The position numbers and the translations under genes were made by a program. From assembly GCF_903915725.1 (NCBI RefSeq), contig NZ_CAIWTY010000090.1, positions 62,001-126,000 on the forward strand: 64,000 bases of DNA. The letters run 5' to 3'. Under the pieces are notes generated by a model. It saw nothing but the letters and a program-made list of their open reading frames with translations, did no database searches and was not told the DNA's origin. The number at the start of each line of letters is the position of its first letter. Position 1 is the first letter of the stretch. Shown here piece after piece: positions 15,974 to 23,998 of this stretch. This stretch comes from an uncultured Rhodopila sp. (GTDB lineage: Bacteria > Pseudomonadota > Alphaproteobacteria > Acetobacterales > Acetobacteraceae).

Positions 15974-17183
15974 TGGAAACCGCCCCGCCTTGCGCGACCT
16001 GCCAGGTCTGCTGGGCGTTGAAATGATAGCCGGAGTTGATCCCCCGCACATCGACCAAAGCCTCGCGCGGCGGCTGCACATAGCCGGTGTCGTCGATCGC
16101 GCGGCTGCGCAGTGCCGCCGGGCCGCCATCCCAGGTCCACGGCAGCCGGAACCGGGTCAGGCATTTCGGTAGAACCGGTTCCTGCAACGACGCGGTGCGC
16201 CACGACGTTCCGCCGTCGGTAGAAACCTCCACGCGCCGGATGCGCCCGCGGCCTGACCAGGCGAGGCCGGTGATCTCGTGAAATCCGGGATCGCGCAGTT
16301 GCTGGCCGCCGGCCGGGCGGGTGATGACCGATTTCGCTTCCATGATGAAGGTGAACTGGCGGGCTTTTCCGTCCGGCATCAGATCGGTGTATTTCGAGGT
16401 TTCCTCGCGGGTCTGGAACGGCTGGTCGCCGAGCTTCAGGCGGCGCAGCCACTTGATACTCATGTTGCCCTCGAAACCGGGCAGGAACAGGCGCAGCGGA
16501 TAACCCTGTTCCGGCCTTAGCCTTTCGCCATTCTGCGCATACGCCACAATGGCATCGTCCCACGCTTTCTCGATCGGCACGCTGCGCGACATCGCGGCGG
16601 CGTCGGCGCCTTCGGCCAGCACCCAGCGGGCCGAGGGTTGCACGCCGACCTCGGCGAGCAGGGTGGAGAGGGGGACGCCGGTCCATTCGCAGCAACTCAG
16701 CAGGCCGTGGGTATCCTGCGGCGTCCAGTCCGGTTTGGGATCGCGAAACTCCGGCGTGTTGCCGGAACATTCCAGAAAATGGATTTGGGAGACCGAGGGA
16801 AACCGCAGGATATCGTCGATGGTGAAGATCAGCGGGCGATCGACGAGGCCGTGGATGAGAAGCCGGTGCTCGGCCGGATCGACCCCGGGAACCCCGGCGT
16901 GGTGGCGTTCATAGTGCAGGCCGTTGGGAGTGATGATGCCGTGCAGGTCTTGCAGCGGCGTGCCGCTGGACGATGCGCTCGGGAATTTCACCGCGACGCG
17001 GGCGCGGCGGATCACGTTCTGCTCGAACTTGGAGGGCACGCCGTAGGGCGGACTGGTTACGGGTGAACCTTGTTGCCGCATCCAGGGCGGCGCGTCTTCC
17101 TGTGCCCCGGCGCGCTGGCCGGAGAGAAGCGTTACGGCGCCGGCCAGAATTCCCCGGCGGCGCGTGACGGAAAATCCAGCCAT
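15963..17183 (-). CDS. sulfite dehydrogenase molybdopterin subunit (SoxC/SorA-like)
   Basis: A 406-aa sulfite oxidase-family protein. It begins with a Tat signal (TRRRGILAGAV), expected for a cofactor-loaded periplasmic enzyme. The molybdenum-ligating Cys139 lies in HFLECSGNTPE; the dimerisation domain with its TDGGTSWRTA signature occupies about 285-400. It oxidises sulfite to sulfate or works as SoxCD on protein-bound sulfur. No soxXYZAB genes are near, so a sulfite-only role is more likely here. It is followed by its cytochrome and preceded by a small four-Cys protein and a YeiH-type exporter. Confidence 0.88.
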   Translation of the reverse strand: MAGFSVTRRRGILAGAVTLLSGQRAGAQEDAPPWMRQQGSPVTSPPYGVPSKFEQNVIRRARVAVKFPSASSSGTPLQDLHGIITPNGLHYERHHAGVPGVDPAEHRLLIHGLVDRPLIFTIDDILRFPSVSQIHFLECSGNTPEFRDPKPDWTPQDTHGLLSCCEWTGVPLSTLLAEVGVQPSARWVLAEGADAAAMSRSVPIEKAWDDAIVAYAQNGERLRPEQGYPLRLFLPGFEGNMSIKWLRRLKLGDQPFQTREETSKYTDLMPDGKARQFTFIMEAKSVITRPAGGQQLRDPGFHEITGLAWSGRGRIRRVEVSTDGGTSWRTASLQEPVLPKCLTRFRLPWTWDGGPAALRSRAIDDTGYVQPPREALVDVRGINSGYHFNAQQTWQVAQGGAVSNAV

Positions 17184-17186
17184 GGT

Positions 17187-17423
17187 CTATCCTTGCTTTC
17201 CGGGACGCTGATTAAAGCTGCCGCATCCCGCGCTATCCGACAAATAAACCCCTCGCAAGGCGCAGATGCCGTCGCGCGAGCGGACCGAGGCGAAGCCTGA
17301 TCCCATCGTCACCATCGCGGCGAAATTCGCCTCCAGCGTGGCCGGCTCGTTGTCGAAATAGAGACACGCGCCGCACCTTCCCGGTACGGCGCGCGTCGAA
17401 GCGAAACGCTGCCAGAACGTCAT
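17187..17423 (-). CDS. small four-cysteine protein in sulfite operon
   Basis: A 78-aa protein with CGAC at residues 17-20 and single Cys at 54 and 67. The spacing suggests a metal or iron-sulfur site. No signal peptide or membrane helix is evident, so it is probably cytoplasmic. ATG 17423 overlaps the stop of the exporter gene as ATGA, and soxC begins 3 bp after it, so it is in the middle of a tightly coupled operon. Function is unknown; a cofactor-insertion or redox-sensing role is a guess. Confidence 0.7.
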   Translation of the reverse strand: MTFWQRFASTRAVPGRCGACLYFDNEPATLEANFAAMVTMGSGFASVRSRDGICALRGVYLSDSAGCGSFNQRPGKQG

Positions 17424-18808
17424 CGTGAAAGATGTGCCCAATAGTCACCGAAGACGAGCACGGACAGAACGAAGCCGAGTATAACGTTCACAACCACGCC
17501 GGCGGTGAAAGCGATGAATGGCTTGCCGCCGGCCGGGGCGAAATCGCGGAACCGAGTGGTGAGGCCGATGCTCAGGAAACTGAATGTGAAGGCCCAGGTG
17601 CGCAATGTGGTTATCGGCAGCACCAGGCCGGGGCGCACAACGGTATTGTAGTCGGCGAAGCTGACGTTGCGCACGGCGAAGGTGATCAGCAGCGAGGCCA
17701 GCAGGAAGCCGACGACGAATTTCGGGAAGCGCCACCAGATCTCGCCGATATTGGCGCCGCCGCCGGTTTCGGCGACTTCCCAGCGCGTGACGGCAATGAT
17801 CGACAGGATCAGTGCCCATACGCCGATCCATACATCGCGTCCGACAACTTTGATGAGCGTGTAGGTCCAGACGGCCTGGTCCGGGGTGCCGGAGATTGTT
17901 CCGGCTGCTGCGAAGCCGCCGTAGGTCTGTGCGGCAGCGAAACCGGCGGCGTCGGCGAACTCCGACGTGCCGATCCAGGCGCCGCCTACGCCGGCGGGGA
18001 GCGAGAGGGTGCGGGATACCAGGGGCAGAGCGAAAATCATGACGATCGCCCATAGCACCACCAACGTAATGGCGATGGGCGGATATTCTTTCTTGGCGCG
18101 CACTGCTCCGGCGATGGCGATGGCGGCGGAGACGCCGCAGACCGCGCCGCCCGCGCCAAGTACCGCGGCGAGCCGGCGATCGAGGCCGAGATAGCGCCCG
18201 GTGAAGAAGATGGTCACGAACGTCACGATAGAAACGATCGACGCCTGAAGGATGGCAACCGGGCCGGCCCAGATGATCAACGTGAAGGGCAAGGTCGCGC
18301 CCAGCAGCACGATGCCGGTCTTGATGTAGAATTCGACGCGGAAACCGGCATCCAGCCAGCGCGGCAGGCCGATCAGGTTGGCGATCAGCAAGCCGCCGAG
18401 CAGCGCGATCAGCGGCGGCTCGATATTGTAATACAGCGCCTTTTCCCAGGCACCGGCGGCGAAGACGAGAACCGAGAGGACGTAGACCAGGACGAATCCG
18501 GGGACGAACTGCTTCACCGAGTAGCCGATGGCGGAGGCGGCGATGCTGAACAGCCCGAGCAGGATGGCGAACTGCGCGAGGTAGCGGATGGCGTTGGTTT
18601 GGAAATGCGCCAGAAGCTGGGGGATAGCGGCCCATTTCGCCGGGGCGACGGCCAACCAGGCGATCGAGGAGCCGCTGGCGAACAGCGCGTAGGCTATCAG
18701 GGCGGTGGCGAGGCCGATCCAGACCGCCCACCAGTCCTCCTTGCGCCAGAGCTCGGTCCAGCCGAGCCTGCTCGTTGAGAGCGGGGGGTTTGTGGTCTGG
18801 CTGCTCAT
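17420..18808 (-). CDS. YeiH-family putative sulfate/sulfite exporter
   Basis: A 462-aa inner-membrane protein with about 11 hydrophobic segments. The conserved family core (PF03601) is seen in GIVLLGATLPF, GRYLGLDRRLAAVLGAGGAVCGVSAAIA and the Gly-rich middle region. The N-terminus carries extra helices compared with short YeiH proteins. It heads the operon with the four-Cys protein, the SoxC-like enzyme and the cytochrome. Removing sulfite or exporting sulfate alongside periplasmic sulfite oxidation is a sensible combined role. The actual transported ion is not proven for the family. Confidence 0.82.
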   Translation of the reverse strand: MSSQTTNPPLSTSRLGWTELWRKEDWWAVWIGLATALIAYALFASGSSIAWLAVAPAKWAAIPQLLAHFQTNAIRYLAQFAILLGLFSIAASAIGYSVKQFVPGFVLVYVLSVLVFAAGAWEKALYYNIEPPLIALLGGLLIANLIGLPRWLDAGFRVEFYIKTGIVLLGATLPFTLIIWAGPVAILQASIVSIVTFVTIFFTGRYLGLDRRLAAVLGAGGAVCGVSAAIAIAGAVRAKKEYPPIAITLVVLWAIVMIFALPLVSRTLSLPAGVGGAWIGTSEFADAAGFAAAQTYGGFAAAGTISGTPDQAVWTYTLIKVVGRDVWIGVWALILSIIAVTRWEVAETGGGANIGEIWWRFPKFVVGFLLASLLITFAVRNVSFADYNTVVRPGLVLPITTLRTWAFTFSFLSIGLTTRFRDFAPAGGKPFIAFTAGVVVNVILGFVLSVLVFGDYWAHLSR

Positions 18809-19035
18809 GGCTGCACCGCCAGGTCGAGCCGCGCGCGGACGCTATGGCAATGCGGTAGCAAAGCGTTCGCTGGGGCCTGGCGCTGTATTTCACTAATTAT
18901 CATAGTTATATCCTGGCGGTATCTGCTTTGGCCTATAGTTCTTACGGAAAAGACCGTCAACTACCGTGAGAATGGGGACTTCTGGCGCGCCGTGGATACC
19001 GTCCCTATAAAGCCGGCAGCCCGAAAGGACCCGCC
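18809..19035. promoter_or_regulatory. divergent promoter region, exporter operon and agmatinase-like gene
   Basis: AT-rich core at about 18893-18935. TATGAT on the minus strand (about 18899-18904) is a plausible -10 of the sulfite operon. AAAGGAC at 19023-19029 is the ribosome site of the rightward gene. Confidence 0.35.
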
Positions 19036-19938
19036 ATGGCCGGCACTCCCACCTACGCCGTTCCCCCGAGCTTCCTGGGCATCACCCGCACCGGCCCGGA
19101 GGCGGACTTCGTCGTCGCCGGTATCCCGATGGATATCGGCACCACGAACCGCTCCGGCACCCGCGATGGCCCCGCCGCGATCCGCCGCGCCAGCCGCATG
19201 CTGACCGACGGCGATCATCCAGAGCACCGCGTCGAACCCGCCCGGATGAACGTCTCCGACATCGGCGACTTCGCCCTCGCGCTGGGCGACATCCAGGCTA
19301 GCCTGAGTGCGATCCAGACCCAAGCCGCATCCATCGATCACCTGATCGCGCTGGGCGGCGAGCACAGCGTCACCCTGCCGCTGCTGCGCGCGCTGACCCA
19401 ACGGCTCGGCCGCCCCGTCGCGCTGGTGCATTTCGACGCCCACGTCGATACCTGGCCGGACAATTTTGGCCAGGCCTTTGCCCATGGCTCGCCGTTCTAC
19501 CATGCCATCAACGAGGGCCTCGTCGATCCCCGCCGCATGATCCAGATCGGCATTCGCTCCCCCGTCCAGACGGATGTCATGGACTGGACGCTGTCGCACG
19601 GCGTGACGGTGGTGTCCGCGCAGGACGTCCACGCCTCCACCCCCGCCGCCATTGCTGCCCGCATCGTCGAGGTCGTTGGCGACACCCCGGCCTATCTCAG
19701 CTTCGACATCGACGCCCTCGACCCCGCCTTTGCCCCCGGCACCGGCACGCCGGAAATCGGCGGCCTGGCGTCCTGGCAGGCGCAGGCCATCCTGCGGCGG
19801 CTGAAGCCCATTCGTTTCGTTGGCATGGATGTGGTGGAGGTTTCCCCCGCATATGACGTTTCGGAGATCACCGCGCTCGCCGCCGCAACAATGGTCTGGG
19901 AGTATCTGGCGCTGCTCGGCGCCGCACCCATGCGCTGA
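19036..19938 (+). CDS. speB: agmatinase / ureohydrolase family protein
   Basis: A 300-aa arginase-fold enzyme. The binuclear manganese ligands are visible in GGEHS (about 112-116), FDAHVD (about 136-141) and SFDIDALDPAFAPGTGTPE (about 222-240). Family members hydrolyse agmatine to putrescine and urea; guanidinobutyrase and related activities cannot be excluded. The adjacent ornithine decarboxylase and homospermidine synthase genes favour a putrescine role. It is 354 bp upstream of the decarboxylase with a structured leader in between, so the decarboxylase probably has its own control. Confidence 0.85.
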   Translation: MAGTPTYAVPPSFLGITRTGPEADFVVAGIPMDIGTTNRSGTRDGPAAIRRASRMLTDGDHPEHRVEPARMNVSDIGDFALALGDIQASLSAIQTQAASIDHLIALGGEHSVTLPLLRALTQRLGRPVALVHFDAHVDTWPDNFGQAFAHGSPFYHAINEGLVDPRRMIQIGIRSPVQTDVMDWTLSHGVTVVSAQDVHASTPAAIAARIVEVVGDTPAYLSFDIDALDPAFAPGTGTPEIGGLASWQAQAILRRLKPIRFVGMDVVEVSPAYDVSEITALAAATMVWEYLALLGAAPMR

Positions 19939-19989
19939 ACGCTTATCGGCGATCCAAAAACGCATACCAGCTTCGGGACCATCGACCCT

Positions 19990-20225
19990 ATATCGCGCTC
20001 CTCGCCTCTTAACCGGGGCGGTGACGCATCCGCACGTGCCGCGAGCCTTGGCCGGTGAGAACCCCGGCGATGAGCACAGCAACGACGTAAACGCGTCCTT
20101 TTCGATCGTCCCGGCCAACCGTGGGCCGGGGTCGTTTAGGAACACGCCTATGTCCGACCGCACCAGCGCGATGCGAAGTACCACCAGCATCGTCTGACCC
20201 GAGCCGCGGCGTTTTCGCGCGGCTC
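19990..20225 (+). ncRNA. candidate speF-type leader RNA upstream of ornithine decarboxylase
   Basis: The 354-bp gap before the decarboxylase is GC-rich and full of complementary segments: CCCGGCCAAC/GTGGGCCGGG near 20110-20130 and an 8-bp stem GAGCCGCG/CGCGGCTC (20201-20208 with 20218-20225). The speF RNA motif is known 5' of ornithine decarboxylase genes in Alphaproteobacteria, and position and host fit. A covariance-model match could not be run, so the family name is inferred. Confidence 0.5.
20150..20197 (+). CDS. possible 15-aa leader peptide in decarboxylase leader
   Basis: An ATG-initiated ORF, MSDRTSAMRSTTSIV then TGA, ends 3 nt before the 8-bp hairpin at 20201-20225 and 95 nt before the decarboxylase start. 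The placement is that of a translated attenuator or arrest peptide. The upstream bases offer only a weak ribosome site (TTTAGGAAC, 20136-20144). Coding status is unproven. Confidence 0.35.
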   Translation: MSDRTSAMRSTTSIV

Positions 20226-20292
20226 CGGCTTCCTCACCGTTTCGTTGCGGGCGCGTTAGCGCGCGTCCGTTTGTCCGCGAGGATTCTCTGCG

Positions 20293-21552
20293 ATGTCTGT
20301 TGTTACCTCGGTGGACGCCCGTCCACGCGCCGCCGTTTCTCCCCTCCGCCGCGAGGTTTCCGACTTTCCCCTCCGCCGCCCGACCGTCGATCAGGTGATC
20401 GAAGCCGCGCGTCCGGAGGAACCCGTGCATTGCCTGCGTCCCGGCGTGATCGCCGCGACCGCGCGCGACTTCTTGGAAGCATTCCCCGGCGACGTGCTGT
20501 ACGCCGTGAAGTGCAACCCCGATCCGGCGGTGCTGCGCGCGCTGCACGACGGCGGGGTCCGGCATTTCGACTGCGCGTCATTGCCGGAGATCCGCCGCGT
20601 GCGCGACATGTTCCCGGACGCGGTTATCCATTTCATGCACCCGGTCAAGGCACGCGGCGCCATTCGGGAGGCGTGGGAGCGGCATGGCGTGCGCGACTTC
20701 GTGCTCGATAGCGCCGAGGAACTGGCGAAGATCCGCAACGAGATTGCCGCAACCGGCGTGTCCGGCTCGCTCGGCCTGATTGTTCGCATCGCGCTGCCGC
20801 GGGGTGGAGCGAAGCTGGATCTGTCGGGCAAGTTCGGCGCCGAGGCGGATGTCGCGGCCGATTTGCTGCGGGCGGCGCGCGGCTGCGCGAAGACGCTAGG
20901 GGTGAGCTTCCATGTCGGCTCGCAGTGCCTCGATCCGCTGGCCTGGCGCGATGCGCTGGACCTTGCCGGGCAGGTGATCCGCGCGGCGGGCGTGGCGATC
21001 GACGTGGTCGATGTCGGCGGCGGCTTCCCGGTGGCCTATCCGGACCAGGAGCCGCCGGCCCCGGGCGCGTTCTTCGCGGAGATCGAGGAGGGGTTCGATC
21101 GTCTCGGGCTGCCGCGGGCGCGCCTTTGGGCGGAGCCGGGGCGCGCGCTGGTGGCGTCGGGCGCGTCTGTGGTGGTGCAGGTGCAGGCACGGCGCGGCGG
21201 GATGCTGTATGTCAATGACGGGGTGTATGGCAGCCTGTCGGATGCCGGCGTGCTCGGGTTCCGCTATCCGGTGCGGATGCTGCGCCCGGGCGGCAGCGCG
21301 GCGGAGCAGATGGTGGCGTTTTCGCTGTTCGGGCCGACATGCGACAGCGCCGACGTGATGCGGGGGCCGTTCGTGCTGCCGGCCGACATTGCAGAGGGCG
21401 ACTGGATCGAAATCGGCCAACTCGGCGCGTACGGCGCTTGCCTTCGCACCGCATTTAATGGCTTTGACAGGGCAAAGATCGTCGAAGTGGCTGATAAGCC
21501 GGTTGTTGGCTCTCCGGATTTCGGGGCCGAGTCGCTTCGCATCGCCGCCTGA
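20293..21552 (+). CDS. ornithine decarboxylase, alanine-racemase-fold type
   Basis: A 419-aa PLP decarboxylase of fold type III. PLP lysine is Lys73 in YAVKCNPDP; FHVGSQC and GGGFPV build the phosphate site; the catalytic cysteine is in FGPTCDSADV. It converts ornithine (possibly also lysine or diaminopimelate) to a diamine, here putrescine, used by the downstream homospermidine synthase. GAGGA (20279-20283) precedes ATG. The long structured leader suggests feedback by polyamines or ornithine. Confidence 0.88.
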   Translation: MSVVTSVDARPRAAVSPLRREVSDFPLRRPTVDQVIEAARPEEPVHCLRPGVIAATARDFLEAFPGDVLYAVKCNPDPAVLRALHDGGVRHFDCASLPEIRRVRDMFPDAVIHFMHPVKARGAIREAWERHGVRDFVLDSAEELAKIRNEIAATGVSGSLGLIVRIALPRGGAKLDLSGKFGAEADVAADLLRAARGCAKTLGVSFHVGSQCLDPLAWRDALDLAGQVIRAAGVAIDVVDVGGGFPVAYPDQEPPAPGAFFAEIEEGFDRLGLPRARLWAEPGRALVASGASVVVQVQARRGGMLYVNDGVYGSLSDAGVLGFRYPVRMLRPGGSAAEQMVAFSLFGPTCDSADVMRGPFVLPADIAEGDWIEIGQLGAYGACLRTAFNGFDRAKIVEVADKPVVGSPDFGAESLRIAA

Positions 21553-21580
21553 CTGCTCGGATTAGAAGGAAAATCGACCG

Positions 21581-22981
21581 ATGAAACACGTCGCTTTCGG
21601 CGGCCGTCTGGTCATGCTTGGCTTTGGCAGCATCGGCCAGGGAGTCCTGCCGCTGATCCTGCGCCATATCGACATCCCGCGCGACCGGATTTCCATCCTG
21701 TCGGGGGACACCCGCGGGCGGGACATCGCCGCCGAATATGGCGTGCCGTTCACGATCCTGCCGCTGACCCGGGGGAATTACCGGGATGTGCTGACGCCGT
21801 TGGTCGGAGCGGGCGACTTCCTCCTCAACCTCAGCGTCGACGTCTCCTCGGTCGCGTTGATCGACTTTGCCCGGGAGCGCGGTGCGCTGTACCTCGACAC
21901 CTGCATCGAGCCCTGGGCGGGCGGCTACACCGATCCGTCGCTGACGCCGTCGCAGCGGTCGAACTACGCGCTACGCGAGAGCGCCCTGGCTCTGGGCGGC
22001 GGCAATGGGCCGACGGCGGTCGTGACGCATGGCGCCAACCCGGGGCTGGTGTCGCATTTCGTCAAGGCCGCGCTGCTGAATGTCGCGCGCGATACGGGTG
22101 TAGGGACGGATGTGCCGGCGACGCGCGCTGGCTGGGCGGCGCTGTCGCGGGATTTGGGCGTCAAGGTGATCCATATCGCCGAGCGCGATACGCAGCTTGC
22201 GTCGTTTCCGAAGCAGCCGGGCGAGTTCGTCAACACCTGGTCGATCGACGGTTTTGTCGGTGAGGGCTGCCAGCCGGCGGAACTCGGCTGGGGCACGCAC
22301 GAGAAGGCGCTGCCGCCGGACGGGCGGCGGCATGATTTCGGCTGCGATGCGGCGATCTATCTGATGCGGCCGGGTGCCTCCACGCGGGTGCGGACATGGA
22401 CGCCGCTGGCGGGGCCGCTGCACGGATTTCTCATTACGCATAACGAGGCGATCTCGATCGCGGATTACTACTCGGTGACCGAAGGCGGGGCGGTTTCGTA
22501 TCGGCCGACGGTGCATTATGCGTATCATCCATGCGATGACGCGGTTCTCTCGGTGCATGAACTGGCGGGCCGGAACTGGCAGCAGCAGGCGACACAGCGG
22601 CTGATGATGCAGGAGATTATCTCCGGCATCGATGAGCTGGGCGTGCTGCTGATGGGGCATGCCCGGGGGGCGTATTGGTACGGGTCGCGGCTGTCGATCG
22701 AGCAGGCGCGGGCGCTGGCGCCGCACAACAACGCCACGTCGTTGCAGGTGACCGCGGCGGTGCTGGGCGGCATGGTCTGGGCGATGGAGAACCCGCGGGC
22801 CGGGATCCTGGAGGCGGACCATCTGGATCACGCCCGGGTGCTGGCGGTGGCGGAACCTTACCTGGGCGAGATGGCGGGGGCGTACACCGACTGGACTCCG
22901 CTGCTGGATCGCGGGCGGCTGTTTCCGGAGGATGTGGATACGGAAGATGCGTGGCAGTTCCGGAATTTCCGGGTGGTGTGA
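21581..22981 (+). CDS. hss: homospermidine synthase
   Basis: A 466-aa NAD-dependent enzyme that joins two putrescines (or putrescine and spermidine) into sym-homospermidine, a common alphaproteobacterial polyamine. The N-terminal Rossmann turn MLGFGSIGQGVLPLI (about 11-25) and the LYLDTCIEPWAGGY and HGANPGLVSHFVK stretches are typical. It lies 28 bp after the ornithine decarboxylase with AGAAGGAAA before ATG, so the two form an operon that both makes and uses putrescine. Confidence 0.9.
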   Translation: MKHVAFGGRLVMLGFGSIGQGVLPLILRHIDIPRDRISILSGDTRGRDIAAEYGVPFTILPLTRGNYRDVLTPLVGAGDFLLNLSVDVSSVALIDFARERGALYLDTCIEPWAGGYTDPSLTPSQRSNYALRESALALGGGNGPTAVVTHGANPGLVSHFVKAALLNVARDTGVGTDVPATRAGWAALSRDLGVKVIHIAERDTQLASFPKQPGEFVNTWSIDGFVGEGCQPAELGWGTHEKALPPDGRRHDFGCDAAIYLMRPGASTRVRTWTPLAGPLHGFLITHNEAISIADYYSVTEGGAVSYRPTVHYAYHPCDDAVLSVHELAGRNWQQQATQRLMMQEIISGIDELGVLLMGHARGAYWYGSRLSIEQARALAPHNNATSLQVTAAVLGGMVWAMENPRAGILEADHLDHARVLAVAEPYLGEMAGAYTDWTPLLDRGRLFPEDVDTEDAWQFRNFRVV

Positions 22982-23017
22982 CAGGGGTTCGGGCCTGGCG
23001 GCACGGATGTCGCGACG

Positions 23018-23108
23018 GTGTCATGACCAGCCTCGTGCTTGGCCATCCACGACTTGCCGAGTTGGTTGCGGCAAAGTTGTGGATGGCCGGACTAATCCGG
23101 CCATGACA
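23018..23108. repeat. REP-like inverted repeat between convergent genes
   Basis: GTGTCATG...GGCCATCCAC (23018-23050) is inverted as GTGGATGGCC...CATGACAC (23079-23108), and the right arm holds a nested GGCCGGA/TCCGGCC hairpin (23085-23091 with 23096-23102). GGATGGCC/GGCCATGAC arms are typical of dispersed palindromic repeats in alphaproteobacterial genomes. Lying between homospermidine synthase and ruvX, it may end transcription in both directions. Confidence 0.6.
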
Positions 23109-23185
23109 CAACAGGAGCGGCCCTTGCCGGACCCGTATCGTCAGCGACTGGAAGGCATGTCCAGACCATGACGGGGAGCGGGTGG

Positions 23186-23671
23186 CTACGGCCCGGTTGA
23201 CTGCCCCGAACCGGCATCCAAGGCCGCCTGAAGCATCCAGGCCGCCGCCGCCCGGTCCACGACCTCCCCCCGCTTCGCCCGCGTCAGATCGGCTTCGTTG
23301 ATCAGGAACCGGTTTACCGCGGCACTCGACAGCCGCTCGTCCCACAGCGCGGCGGGCAAGCCGATGGCGGCGGACAATGCATGCGTCCAGTCGCGCGCCG
23401 CCTGGGCCGCCGGACCGGCGGTGCCGTCCATCGACAGCGGCAGGCCGACGACCAGACCGTAGGCCCCTTCGCGCAATGCAATCGCGGCGATCTCGGTGGC
23501 GTTCGCCTTCAGCTTCCCCCGCTTCAGGCTGCCATATGGCGTCGCCAGCCGCCGCCCGACGTCGGACAGCGCGATGCCGATGGTCTTGCTGCCGGGGTCG
23601 ATGCCCAGCACCCGCTGGCCGGGGCCGAGCGACGCCAGCAAATCGCTTATGTTGAATACCGCCATGGCCAT
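23186..23671 (-). CDS. ruvX: Holliday junction resolvase-like protein RuvX/YqgF
   Basis: A 161-aa RNase H-fold protein. The first catalytic Asp is in [17 protein letters not shown] (about 20-36), the second acidic residue in [14 protein letters not shown], and the third in the C-terminal [12 protein letters not shown]. Members process Holliday junctions or the pre-16S rRNA 5' end. ATG 23671 is chosen; a second ATG two codons inside is possible. Divergent from gatC, an arrangement common in Alphaproteobacteria. Confidence 0.88.
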   Translation of the reverse strand: MAMAVFNISDLLASLGPGQRVLGIDPGSKTIGIALSDVGRRLATPYGSLKRGKLKANATEIAAIALREGAYGLVVGLPLSMDGTAGPAAQAARDWTHALSAAIGLPAALWDERLSSAAVNRFLINEADLTRAKRGEVVDRAAAAWMLQAALDAGSGQSTGP

Positions 23672-23710
23672 CGTTATGGTCCCGGCTTCGCAGTCAGCCA
23701 AGGGATTCTC

Positions 23711-23998
23711 ATGTCGCTCGATCACGCGACCGTCCGCCGCATCGCCTCGCTCGCCCGCATCCGGGTGGAGGAGCACGAGGTCGAGACGCTGCGCAACGAA
23801 CTCAACGGCATCCTGGGCTGGATCGAGCAGTTGAACGAGGTCGATATCACCGGCATCGCGCCGCTGACCGGTGCGGCCAACATGGCGCTGGCGCTGCGGG
23901 CGGATGTCGTCACCGACGGCGGCTACCCGGACAAAATCCTCGCCAACGCGCCGGAGCGTATCGGCGATTTCTACGCCGTGCCGAAGGTGGTCGAGTGA
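23711..23998 (+). CDS. gatC: aspartyl/glutamyl-tRNA amidotransferase subunit C
   Basis: A 95-aa GatC, with the family patterns [27 protein letters not shown] and the conserved C-terminal [14 protein letters not shown]. It wraps around GatA and stabilises the GatCAB complex that converts mischarged Glu-tRNA(Gln) or Asp-tRNA(Asn). Its stop overlaps the gatA start as TGATG, so the two are translated together. Confidence 0.93.
   Translation: MSLDHATVRRIASLARIRVEEHEVETLRNELNGILGWIEQLNEVDITGIAPLTGAANMALALRADVVTDGGYPDKILANAPERIGDFYAVPKVVE

Noticed and set aside
15437-18808. Naming the sulfur operon a full Sox thiosulfate pathway
   Set aside because: soxX, soxY, soxZ, soxA and soxB are absent; only SoxC-like and cytochrome subunits with an exporter are present.
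18961-20565. Long open frame of 534 codons on the minus strand
   Set aside because: It runs antisense through the agmatinase-like and ornithine decarboxylase genes, is rich in Gly, Arg and Asp as expected from GC-rich shadow frames, and has no domain.
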